Of a DNA stretch of 64,000 nucleotides, positions 45,036 to 55,503 are shown piece by piece. Positions within the stretch are counted from its first letter, which is position 1, and each line of letters opens with the position of its first letter. The position numbers and the translations under genes are program-made. Source of the stretch: Ambrosia x helenae. Its lineage: Eukaryota > Streptophyta > Magnoliopsida > Asterales > Asteraceae. The stretch lies in contig CM061226.1 of NCBI GenBank assembly GCA_030844895.1, positions 46,756,238 to 46,820,237 on the forward strand. The letters are read 5' to 3'. Under the pieces are notes generated by a model. It searched no databases and was not told where the DNA came from. It was given only the letters and a program-made list of their open reading frames with translations.

Positions 45036-47768
45036 TTAAGATTCGAGCTTCAGCTCGTCAAAGGCTTCGGTCAGAGATTCAGGCGGACCAGTGACTTGAT
45101 CAACCAATCTGGCAACCTTGGGGAAAACGAGGGAATCATAGGCACGAGCAGCGGAAGTGAGCTCCTCCTGGGCGTTATGCTTTATCAACGGCATCTTCTC
45201 CAAGGGAATACCCTTTGTCGCGGCCGCATAACCTGCCTTCACACCTACGTTGAAGCCCATGGCATTCATCGCATTGTTCACATCACTGACGGCCTTTTTC
45301 ATGGCCGAGCCCTTGTGAACATGGTCGGCAATAAGCTGTGCCCCGGTCGTCAGGAAGAAGGTCTTCAACCTAAACAGCTCGTCAATGTTCTCGACCAGCT
45401 CTTTCTTTTCTTCCTTCCATGCCTCCTCGTCCCCGGCCATCTTCTTCTCAGCCGCAGCCAACACCTGCCTTGCCAGCTTTTCTCCCTCCATAGCCTCGTC
45501 CCGTTCTACAAAATAACGGCCAATCAAAGTTAAGTTAATACCAAAAAGAGTTTAAACATCAAAAAACGTACCAGCAATTAAAGCATCGGTACCTTTCCCT
45601 AGGTTTGCCATTGTAACCTCCATCTGTTTAAGAAGGTCGTTGGTCTTCTTAGAATCGGCAGCAGCAGCAGCTTCGGACTCCTGGAGTTGTTTCTTCAAAA
45701 GATCGACTTCTCGAAGGGCTTTGTCCCTGGACTCCGCAGCCGAAGCTACGGTAAACTGCGTAGAAGAAGCCTGGTTCTAAGCATCCCTCAGATTCTTCTT
45801 CAACTCAGCCATGGCCGGCCCATGGTTGCAGGAAGCCCCCTTCCTCCGCAACCGCTCCCTGTCTACCTCGGCATCCGTCCAACGACGGTATGCCTCGGTC
45901 ACCAAGAAGTTGGACTGGGCCTGGCTAACCAACAACGCCTCACAAAGGGCAGGAGAATCCAAGTTGTGGTAAAACTCCCGATCAGAAGGAGTATCCAGGT
46001 TAAACAACATCATACGAGCAGATAGCCCCTCAACCACCCGGTCTCCGTTCTTCAAGTCCCACTCCGGGACAAACTTCTCATCGGCAATAAAACTGCCACC
46101 ACCACCGCCGGAACCCTCGTCTGCCACCACTGCAAAATCATAAAGCGAAAAAGCTTCAGTCTCGAACCACGATGGGGGGAAAGTATCATCCTTATCCCCC
46201 ACATTGGTTTGAGAAAGAAGGGGAGATTGCCTAAACTCACCAGCTGAAACATCGTCAGGCCGCACCACCTTCTCCTTCGCCGGGCTAAGTATCCCGGTAG
46301 ACCCATCCACACCCTCCTCATCACTAAGACCCCCGCCCTGAGGATTATCCACCATTAGTATCGGAGCCGAGTCTCTAGGGGATTTACCCCCAAACAAATG
46401 ATATTCAAGGTTATGGAGAAGGTTAGAATATACCTCTATAGTATCCTCCACAAACCGCAGTTTCTTTTTTGGTTTGGAGCTAGCAGCGGTGCTCTTCACA
46501 GCCTTCCTCTTGCCCGAGCCTCGGGAAACCGAGGTATCAGTAAGGGCTCGCCCCTCCTTATCGCCAGAAACCTCCTTGGAGGCACGAGAGGGCTCAGAGG
46601 ATTGATGACCCGTGCTAGCAGAAGGGTCCGAAGGGTTAACACTTGCAGCGGGTGGATTAGGAGGAATTTCAGAAGAAGACAAAGGCAGGCCCTCAGAGGG
46701 CAGAACTATTCCAACAGTTTCGGTCACGACCCCCGTGGTCTGACCATCCCCACCGGTACCACTGGCACCAACACCCGTGCCCTCCACCGGCCGAATTGCC
46801 TGGTGTGTCTTCATCATCTGCTCCTCCAAGGGTTTCGTATTACCCAAGTCCTCGCTGGTGTACTCCAAGGCCGCATCATCAAAAGTGGTCAACTTTAAAC
46901 AATCAAGCAGCGACATCTCTGTATAAACAAAAACAAAGGTGAGTTAGGAAAAAACTAACGGCAAAAACACAAGAAAATAAATAAGAAGCCGCGACTCTCC
47001 ACTCACCCTCTCCACCATAGCGAACCACCGGCCACCTGTCATCTAAACTCCAGTTCATGCTCACACCTCCGAGAAAAAGCACATGCTCCGGATATTTTTG
47101 AATGTTGGTTTTGTTCTCCACCAAGTCCAGGTACAAAGCACGGTTATACTTAAACCTCTTAGGTAGGTCCCATTCAGACGCCTCGAACCTCTCACACCAA
47201 ACCATGTCCGAGGCAAGCATCGGTCATCCAAAAAGAAGAACTTGTTCTTCCAATTTTTTAAGCTGGTTGTCTGATAGTCATGACAGCCCTCCATTGACCG
47301 CCGCTTCTCAAAAGTGTACCAACTACCGGCTTTACTGAGTTTATAAAAACACCGGAACACATTCAGATCCGCCCCTGTCTCCAAGGCACGGCATGAAAGC
47401 TCGAAGTGATTCACCCGGCTAAGACCAAAGGGATTCACTTGAGAAATGTGTACTCCGTGAAATTTTAAAACCCTCATTAAAAATTTGGTAAAAGGGACCC
47501 GGTAGTTGGCAAAGTCACAGACGCGTGTGTAGAAGCCAAACTTCCCTGTAGGAAAAGGATGAATGACATCCTTCGGCCCTGGCAGCACAGGGTTCAGATC
47601 CCGCGGAATCGCGTAATCATCTATGAATCGTGCGAGCTTATCGGCGGAGAGGGTCGAGCAGGTGACACCCATGTCATCTTTCACCATTTTTTCTAAACAA
47701 TCCAAAAAACAAAAAGCAGGAAAGAATGAGAAGGACAACGCACCTTTAGAAAGCTCACGAGGTAGCAC
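45036..47768 (-). CDS. Antisense Tat gene with Transposase_28 (putative gypsy-type transposon) domain
   Basis: Opposite to gag-pol, a multi-exon-looking gene reads from about 47,768 to 45,036. The N-terminal part (47,700-47,060) contains KLARFIDDYAIP, VNPFGLSRVNHFELSCRAL and FRCFYKLSKAGSWYTF, the pattern of the PF04195 family. After a one-base shift near 47,215 it continues SDMVWCERFEASEWDLPKRF (46,903-47,220), then across a likely intron (about 47,010-46,920) into MSLLDCLKLTTFDDAAL (46,916-45,777). A Ser/Pro/Gly-rich middle follows, then coiled-coil text ending 45,527-45,036 (AEKKMAGDEEAWKEEKKELVENIDELFRL...). Extra antisense ORFs are known in Tat elements; the function is unknown. Confidence 0.75.
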
Positions 47769-48052
47769 AGTTGGACAGGACGCCGGAAGGTTAAAAGGAA
47801 AAGGAAGAAAGATTGAGAGTGAAACAGTAAAATGTGAAGAAACAAAAAGTAAAAAGAGGGTTTATATAGGGGATTGAAACAACCGTTGAGATGGCCAAGA
47901 TGTGGGACAGCTGTATGAAATGAGCGGCCCAGATCACCCCGGGAGATGAACTGCCATCACGTCAACAATTGCATCATGTGGCTATAAGGGCATCCACGTG
48001 TCCCTAGCGTACAAAGCAAGCCTCTTGACAGCTGGCCTCGACACGTGTCGAC

Positions 48053-48543
48053 ATCCCTCACAAATCCCTCAAAAGCCGTAACACAACCAAGTGGCCGTAA
48101 GACATCCTAGGTCCAGCAAGTCATAAGTAACTTGAGGACTTGGGAAGACATGAAGAGGTATAAACAATTATACCGCGGCTTATGTGCCTATGAATCGGTC
48201 ACACCTAAGTCCAACAAGTCACAAGTAACTTGAGGACTTGGGAAGACATGAAGAGGTATAAACAATTATACCGCGGCTTATGTGCCTATGAATCGGTCAC
48301 ACCTAAGTCCAACAAGTCACAAGTAACTTGAGGACTTGGGAAGACATGAAGAGGTATAAACAATTATACCGCGGCTTGTGTGCCTATGAATCGGTCACAC
48401 TTAAGTCCAACAAGTTACAAGTAACTTGAGGACTTGGGAAGACATGAAGAGGTATAAACAATTATACCGCGGCTTACCTCATAAACACGAGCCAAGGACA
48501 CAAGGACGTGGCATAATGATTCCACTAAAGGAAGTACAACCCA
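48053..48543. repeat. 98-bp tandem repeat spanning the internal/3' LTR border
   Basis: Units begin TGAAGAGGTATAAAC at 48,151, 48,249, 48,347 and 48,445, spaced exactly 98 bp, with part of another unit upstream. The last two belong to the 3' LTR as defined by the 5' LTR; the first two lie in the internal region. Each unit ends GGACTTGGGAAGACA, a purine-rich word that could act as polypurine tract. Confidence 0.92.
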
Positions 48544-48879
48544 CTCTCGGAAGTCAAAAGGTTCCGAATGATAGTACGAAGAGGGTCCGAAGCAAAGTAC
48601 AACTTTGCTGACCACTATAAATACTCCCTCCAAAGTACAATCAACACACGAATGCATACACTCCGAATCTCACTTTCTCTCTCTACTTTCTCTCACTAAA
48701 CAAATACTTATCCTCACGCCGGAGGGTGGTTACAGAGAGGCCCTCCCTCCTCCTCTGTAACGAGCCTAACGGTCTTTTACCTTGTGCAGGTTTAAGCTTA
48801 GGTTCGGAGCATTCCAGATCCATCACAGTCACACCTGTTTTAACTGTAATTGCAGGTTCGTCCACTTTTTGGATCTTCA
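48347..48879 (+). repeat. Tat 3' LTR
   Basis: 533 bp, the same length as the 5' LTR, with its TATA box at 48,616-48,623. The start is set by matching the two-unit 5' LTR; the array upstream makes the true boundary ambiguous by multiples of 98 bp. Confidence 0.85.
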
Positions 48880-49407
48880 TCTACAAACTCTAAGCTCCAC
48901 CATTCACTCACCCGCGACCACCGTCACCATTCGAAACCCGTATAAACCCTAACCTCAGAACCACAGCCCCCAACCATGAAACTCAGTCTGCAACATCCAC
49001 ACATAGGTCTAAAAGAAAGGTTAAGAGTAGAAAAGGGAGCACAAGACGTTGGTGGTCGTACGATGTTGCTGGTGATCGCAGCAGTGACGATCTTAGTGGT
49101 TTTTTGGTCAGATCTTAGTGGGTTAGTTTTTTTTTAATTATTATTGTTTGTTTATTACTTTTAGGGGTTATTTGCGGTGAAGCACGTGATGTTTTGTATT
49201 TAGATCTGCAGTTAAAAATTATTACTTTTAGTGATGATATTATTTTGGTTTTAATCTTATTTCTATAACCAAACAATTGAATTTGTGGAGGCAGACGATT
49301 TACAAAGCTCATAACTAAATATGTTATTGTTACATTTTATTTATAATAGGGAGAAAGTTGCATTAAATAATTTAGATTATATGTTAAGTTGATGTCTTTT
49401 CGTGTAA

Positions 49408-49818
49408 ATGTTGTCTGCTTGGTGTCTTTACATGAATAAAGACTTTGGATTTTGTATTGTTAGTATGTTCTTGGATTTGTGTAAATATCAAAGTGAATTA
49501 AGATTAGTTTGGATTATTACTTTTATTATACTGCAGCTTGAAGATCTTCAACAGATTGTGTCAAACCCATCATCTATACTGTCTGATATACTGGGGATGA
49601 TGGTTACAAGGGGGAAAGGTGGCGCCAGCGGCAGCAGCAGTGGCGGTGGCATGGCTAGCGGTTCTGGATCAGGACCTTTAAGAGACTTTGAGCTTCTTCG
49701 TATAATATGTTATGTATCTTTTACCGATTCGGCAAGGTTTTTAGTGATTCTTCATGTTAAAGTATTAGGTGTTAGCATTGGATTTATAGATCGTTTTAGG
49801 TTAGGTATTGAATATTGA
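49408..49818 (+). other. Short conserved ORF-like segment in Helitron unit 2
   Basis: This is the counterpart of 37,166-37,432, with LQLEDLQQIVSNPSSIL and a Ser/Gly run, and is open for about 136 codons because the stop of unit 1 is absent. It may be captured host exon sequence. The protein family is not recognised, and the flanking codons read like AT-rich non-coding DNA. Confidence 0.4.
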
Positions 49819-50276
49819 TATTAGAGTTATGTATTTTTTTAGCCTTTATGTCATGTATTAATATTAGAGTTATACGTTGTTTTAGGTTATGTATTGAATA
49901 TTGATATTAGAGTTATGCATTTTTTTAGCATTTATGATAGGTGTTAATATTAGAGTTATACATTCTTTTAGGTTAGGTATCAATATTAGTATTGTCAGAC
50001 TTGGTACATAGATGTGATAAGTTTTTTAATAGTTACAACTTCAAACTTAAGTGATTGTTTAGTTGATTAGGTTAGGAATTATATGAGTTATTAGAATGTG
50101 AGAGATTAAAGAGATGCGATGAGTTTTTAAATAGTTGCAATTTATTACTGATTAGAATACTATAGACATGCAGTGACTGAGAGATTTTGTAGTTACTTAA
50201 CTTGAGCCATTTGCAATTGGTTATCACGTCATTTTAGATTTTTCAACCCCAAGACCCTCCCAGGGTAATCAGCTAG

Positions 50277-50814
50277 TTATTTATAACTTAAAACACAACT
50301 TAATAAAGTTTTATAACAATTTTACCAGAAATTGTTAAGGTGATGGCAGGCAGGCTTCAAATGTTATGAATACTTTCTTGGATAAATCTTGCTTTTAATT
50401 TCGTGCATACTACAATTTACATAATCAAGTTGGTTAGTACGGCATTGACAATGTTCTTACAATCACCAAAACAAAAGGACGTGATTAAGTGTTGATGGTG
50501 CCACTAAATTATGGTAGGCAGTTACGGCGGTAACAGCCTAGAAAAGCAGATGAGACCAGTCGACAGGCTGATGAGGGTGACACACATGTCGACAGCAGAT
50601 AAAACCACCATCATGAGTGGTGGTGGCGGAGGCGTTGGAGTATGAAGCCTTTGAAACTCAGAAAAAATACTAATCATTTAATGCTAAGGGCAGCAGCAGT
50701 TCAAAAGAAGCTAAAACAACAATCTTCTTGCAACAAAATTAACAAGAATGTATTGCAAAAGTAATCACCCCGATCAAAACCAAACTTTCTAGCAAGAAAC
50801 TAATTTTTAAACCT
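50277..50814. other. Region downstream of RPL13A, no gene
   Basis: Sequence between the Helitron and the ribosomal protein gene. It includes the probable RPL13A 3' UTR on the minus strand and a GGTGGTGGCGG-rich patch near 50,620. No other feature is seen. Confidence 0.5.
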
Positions 50815-52225
50815 TTAGTAGGTAACGGGTGCAAGGATTTCAAGCTGGGTTCCAAGTTTTTCTTCTGCAGCCTTCTCGGCCTTGGCTCGTAGTTTGTTAA
50901 GCTGTTTCTTTCATTCATAAACAACTTGGGCCATCTCTTTCCTCTTTTTCTCAAGATCCTGCAAGTAATTGAAATAATAATGATACAACAATACCTTAAA
51001 TGTTTTAATATTTTTTTACGTAAAACAAAAACGTTTTAGTATTTTTATATAAACATAATATGATCTATGAATTCTTAGTGCAATAGAGAAATGACATGAA
51101 TCCAATCCGTGCAAGAAGTTAGGTGTTCTTGTACTTGTAAATTTCACTACGTAGTCTCATTAAGGTTGTAAAACAAGCCAAGACACTCGTTGAGAACTTA
51201 AACGAGACCGAGCTTTAGTTCATATCTTTTTACCAAAACCAAAACTAATTTGTGCGTATAATTAGCACATTCATAGAATTATTTGATCAGAAATTTGGTA
51301 GCCATTGAAGATAACAGAACAAAACATTACGAACATGAATGAAAAAGAATAACATTCTACAAAAGAAGATCCGCAATTCGTGATTACCTTGATGGTTTCA
51401 TAATGATTCCATCCAACTTCAGATGAGAGCCGGCCAAGCAAGCAGTACTTATGTCCAGCAGTTAGCCTCAATACCCTACAATCATATTATAATGAATTAA
51501 TAAACACACACACCCCGAACAAAAAAAAAATATGTGACTCACTTGAGAGCATCAGGAATGACCATTCTCTTGTTTCTGTTGTAAGGAGTAGGAACTCCTT
51601 CGTAAACCTTCAACCTAGCAAGTGCAACAGCCCCACGCTTGGTCTTGTGTGGGATCATCCTATAAGAGTCAAAATTGTCACGATGAAACTAATTATGTAT
51701 TTAGCATTAGCAATATTCCATATCATTTCAAAATTCTTAATACAAAGTTATAAACTCAGCTGCCCACCCAAAACCATAACCACCCATTTTCAGAGAACCA
51801 ACCGAAAGTTGGCATCAAAATAAACCAAATAAGAGTCACGAAAACACCATAGTTGTTAAAAGCCCATTTTTTCAGCAATTCCCTAAACTATCTTATCTTA
51901 CAATCTTAATGCAATATTGCAATGCATACAAAAAAATTAAATTAGGGTAATACCCTCGGATAGTACGCCAGAGGATCTTAGAGGGAGCACGGAAATGAAT
52001 AGGACCATGAGAGGGTTTGGTGTTCATTCTTTTCCTTAAGAACCGAAGGTACTTCATTTTATGCCGAACCAGCCCACCCGATAGGCAGATCTCTTCGCAC
52101 AGGACCACGCTCACTCGCTGACCATTGAGCACTTCCTTGGCAAGGATAGAGGATATGCGGCCTAGCATGTGCTGTCGGCCGTCCACCACCACTTCCTTTG
52201 CACATATTCCTGACCCGGACACCAT
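50815..52225 (-). CDS. RPL13A: 60S ribosomal protein L13a (uL13), four exons, in-frame stop in the last exon
   Basis: Exons by splice signals and frame: 52,225-51,954, 51,659-51,543, 51,475-51,388 and 50,958-50,815. All introns are GT-AG (294, 67 and 429 bp). The spliced reading starts MVSGSGICAKEVVVDGRQHM and includes EEICLSGGLVRHKMKYLRF, NTKPSHGPIHFRAPSKILWR, GMIPHKTKRGAVALARLKV and KYCLLGRLSSEVGWNHYETI, the conserved uL13 core. The length to the distal TAA is 206 codons, the normal plant size. A TGA at 50,911-50,913 replaces the Arg of VVYERKK, removing the last 32 residues. Family role: large-subunit protein of cytosolic ribosomes. It may be a functional truncated copy, a young pseudogene or a sequencing error. 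Several substitutions (such as VVLCEE for the usual VRCEE) fit relaxed constraint. Confidence 0.93.
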
Positions 52226-52304
52226 TCTTCCTTCCTTACCTGCGGCTTTGGCTTTCCTTTCACAGCATACATACATAATTAATAAATTATCACAAGGTTA
52301 AGAG

Positions 52305-52350
52305 AGAGGCTTAGGGTTTAGAGATGAGCCTTGCTTGTTAGCCCAATCAT
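52305..52350 (-). promoter_or_regulatory. RPL13A promoter: telo box and site II-like element
   Basis: On the minus strand, about 90-125 bp upstream of the ATG, AAACCCTAA (52,319-52,311) is a telo box, and TGGGCT (near 52,340) fits the site II consensus TGGGCY. This pair is well known in promoters of plant ribosomal protein genes. Its presence suggests the copy kept its own promoter and did not arise as a processed retrocopy. Confidence 0.7.
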
Positions 52351-52409
52351 ATTATATTTGTGCTCTCTCTAAATTAGTTAACTTGCAAACGAAATCAACT
52401 TTTAGCCAA

Positions 52410-52970
52410 CACTTCATGAACCGTTTGATGGGAAGTCCATTTATGTTCGTTCATTTAATAAATAAACAAACACAAACATAAAATTTTGTATTTGTGTCGT
52501 TTAGTTAAACGAACGAATGAACAGTGTTTGTGTTCGTTCGTTTATGTTCATCAACATTTGGTAACGTGTTCATTTGTGATCAATAGTTAAATAAGGTTTG
52601 TAATTTTTATAATTTGTTTTGCTATTCATTTATTTTTATTTATTTTATCCAAATAAATATATAGATAATTTATACGAGATAAATATATGTATGTGAATTC
52701 GATCTTACTCGAAAGTTAATATATGTTTGTTGTTTTTGTTTCCATTCATGAACACTTCTTTATGTTCGTGAACACTTGTTTGTGTTCATGTGCGTTCATG
52801 AACAAAATTAACAAACGAACACGAACACGGGTGTATTCTTAACAAACGAACACGAACAACAAATCTAGTTCGGTAAGTGTCCATGAACTGTTCGTGGGTA
52901 CATATATTTCCTTAACAAACGAACACGAACAAGGCCTTGTTCGTGTTTGTTTGCAGCCCTACGAGCACGT
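52410..52970. repeat. GTTCGTTTG/CAAACGAAC-rich repeat, probable MITE remnant
   Basis: Many copies of AACAAACGAACACGAAC, or its complement, are spread over 560 bp upstream of RPL13A, ending TTTGTTTGCAGCCCTA. The end resembles a hAT-type terminus (TAGGGCTGCAAA), but no matching left end or target duplication is seen. Confidence 0.45.
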
Positions 52971-53079
52971 ATATTATAACGTTTCACTCGTTTAAAATCT
53001 AAATTTGTGACATCAGCATGACACATTATTTCAAATCATAATCACTTTAAATTCTACTTTTACCTAATCCTAAATGATA

Positions 53080-54097
53080 TATGTCCAGGATTGGGTAGGG
53101 TGTAGTATCTTGGTGGTCTATCTGTCTTAATATCGTTTGATGATAAACAAGTGGCTTCCATGGTTCTTGAAGCGGCTAGAGAAGTTCTTGGTAGATTTTC
53201 TTCTGTGGATTACTGGGAGGGATAGATTTTTGGGTACGAACGCCTTGCATGGCTCAAAGTCATGGGGATACATTTGCAACTAATCACCAATGAGGTTATA
53301 GATGTTGTCGGAAGTGTTTTTGGTAACATAATTCATCGTGCAAAAAGATCGGACAGTGATGGGGACCTTTCATATGATTACATCGATGTATTAGTAGGAG
53401 ACGGGAAAAGAATTGGTGAAGAAGTTACTCTGGTTTGGAGAGATCGAAGGTTCAATGTTTGGGTTTCGGAAGAGTCCGGCGAATGGGTGCCGAAATTTTA
53501 TCAAGTCTCTTCTCCGGTGCCGGAGACGGATACTACTCCATTGCCGGTACCTGAGAATCGGAAGTCTTCTTTACCGGAGGGGTCCGGCTATTCCGGTGAT
53601 GAAACACAGGTGGTGGGGGACGGTTCAGCGGTTTTGGAAACTCCCAATCATATTGATGGCATTTATGAAACTCCTAAAATTATGGAAGACGTTATGGAAG
53701 TCAGCGAAGTCAACGGGGATTTTATTCCTGGCAACCTTTTTAACTTTGAAAAGGATCTAGAAGCTGATAATGGAATTTTGGAAAATGTAAATGTTTTGAA
53801 GAAAAAGGAAAAAAAAAAGTCTTTTTTGGGGAATGTGGGCCGGCCCAATCCTACATACTCTAGTAGTTTAGAGAAAAATAAGGTTGGGAAGAAGCCCAAA
53901 TGTGATGATGACTTATTTGGGCTTAACTCAGTGTTGGGATTGGACAATGATAATAGAGATGTAGAAAAGGATTTTCAAGAGGTCTCAGAAGGAGTCGACA
54001 ATTCTTATGAACCATTTGACCGACCTGCTCTTGTAGAAGCTCAAATTGAAGAAGATGTTCATGACTCAACTTCTTTACCTATTCGAGAGGGCAATGA
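53080..54097 (+). pseudogene. LINE ORF1 (DUF4283-like), interrupted
   Basis: Translation from about 53,095 gives RYLGGLSVLISFDDKQVAS, VLGRFSSVDYWEG, a stop at about 53,224, then GYERLAWLKVMGIHLQLI and an acidic tail to 54,097. The layout equals that of the ORF1 fragment at 5.7 kb. The longest open part starts at ATG 53,262 (about 280 codons before it runs into the LTR). The gypsy LTR begins at 54,098 inside the acidic linker. Confidence 0.75.
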
Positions 54098-55503
54098 TGT
54101 AACATCGCGAATTTCCCCTAAATTTTTTTTTTTGATAAAAAGAATGTATTGTTTTAAACAATATATGTTTTAAATACCTTAAACTAATAATTATTTGTAT
54201 CTCGACACTTTTGTACGTTTTAAAAATATTTCGAGTCACTTTCGGGCTTATATAATCATATTATGAATTTAGAATAATATAGTTTTAGGGAAATAATTGC
54301 CAAAAAAAGATTTGTGTGGACCGGGACTCGAACCCGCGTCCACAGCCAACCAACACATAGTGACAACCAACTGAGCCAACTATCATCTTGTGTAGTATTT
54401 CAGAAGAAAATAAACTTAACACATTCCTTAAATTGATTAGTCAAAGTCTTAGTCAAACAGTCAAAGTCTTAGTCAAACAGTCAAAGTCTTAGTCAAATAG
54501 TCAATTCATCATAAAACCTTACTTTATGATGTTGACCAATTCTAATGGCTAATTGACTCCAAAACTAGTATAAAAACCCACCTATGACCCATTATACTTT
54601 GCACCTCTAAATCGATTGTTTCAATCCGATTAAACTTTCCCTCATACCTTTCTTCTATAGTCTATTACTTCTACAATTGAAACTTTGATTATAAGCTCTT
54701 GTAATTGGTGAATTGGAAGCTTGATATTCTTTCTTTTTCGTTTTCTTCAATTTGGACTAGCTACGTTGTTGAGTCTTTGGGATTCGCCTCGCATACATTC
54801 ACAACACATTATTCTATGTTTTTCACGAGACATAACATTTTGCTAAGGTGAGTTTACATAGCCCCTTTTTCTCTTTTACATTTTTGGGGTGAAACATGTT
54901 TAAACATTTTATACACTATCATTTACTCATTCTTACTTGTGATTCAATTACACTATCATTTACTCATTCTATCATTTGACTGCAACAAAAAGACACAGTA
55001 CAATCATTAACATTGATCAAGCCGCCTGTTTAGATTATAGCGCTATAGGTCTGACAAACCCATCCCCCCGCATAAATTCAGGGATGATCGATAACAGTAA
55101 CAACATTTAACTAACTTGCGAGTTAGTCATCAGTCGACACAAGGTTTGATTGTACAAAGACGCATTGTTACATGTCGGACTCATACTCTATCATCATACA
55201 ACTGTGATTGTTGTACAAACTATTGTTATCAATTATATTAAAAAACCTATGTATTCTCACCAACTTTTGTTGACCCAAAAATATTTTCAAACTTAACATG
55301 TTTCAGGTTATACTTGCTTGAAGATTGAGTTAATGCTTGAAGATGTGTGCATAATATTATTCATTTTGATGTACGAATTCTTGTAGAACAATTGTATGTA
55401 ATTTATTTAAATCAATTAATGAAATTTATTATTCACCATGAGCTATTGAACAATCGTCAATACGTGACATCCCGATGTTTCCGCCATCGGTTGGGGTGTT
55501 ACA
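54098..55503 (+). repeat. Gypsy 5' LTR (54 kb element)
   Basis: 1,406 bp with 7-bp inverted ends TGTAACA/TGTTACA. It includes three 20-bp direct repeats based on AGTCAAAGTCTTAGTCAAAC (54,441-54,500). Confidence 0.93.
54316..54386 (-). promoter_or_regulatory. tRNA-like A and B boxes inside the gypsy LTR
   Basis: On the minus strand, TGGCTCAGTTGG (54,378-54,367), a perfect A box, is followed by GGTTCGAGTCC (54,334-54,324), a perfect B box, about 33 bp on. A T-arm-like CGGGTTCGAGTCCCG can fold, but the acceptor stem does not pair. The same arrangement is in the 3' LTR at 58,005-58,064. The boxes point antisense to the element. Confidence 0.6.

Larger units (their letters stand above)
38388..48879 (+). 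mobile_element. Complete Tat-lineage Ty3/gypsy retrotransposon
   Basis: A 10,492 bp element is bounded by the 5-bp target duplication TCTAC (38,383-38,387 and 48,880-48,884). LTRs of 533 bp each start TGAAGAGG and end GGATCTTCA and differ at about four sites by eye (under 1%), so it inserted very recently. Gag, protease, RT and two RNase H domains, then integrase, run on the plus strand; the second (archaeal-type) RNase H and the PBS starting TTGGCGCCATCC mark the Tat group. An antisense multi-exon ORF fills the 3' third. Confidence 0.95.
38033..50276. mobile_element. Helitron unit 2, interrupted by a Tat retrotransposon
   Basis: It starts TCTATCTATATATATA immediately after the CTAG of unit 1 and ends CAGCTAG at 50,276, followed by T. 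The 3' hairpin ACCCT-CCC-AGGGT is perfect here. Removing the gypsy element and one TCTAC duplication leaves about 1,747 bp. Together the two units lie between a single A (33,838) and T (50,277), as expected for one Helitron insertion event of a concatemer. Confidence 0.85.

Noticed and set aside
54316..54386. A genuine tRNA gene on the minus strand
   Set aside because: A and B boxes and a T-arm are present, but the 5' sequence does not pair with the 3' CCACACA to form an acceptor stem, and the sequence is repeated within LTRs.
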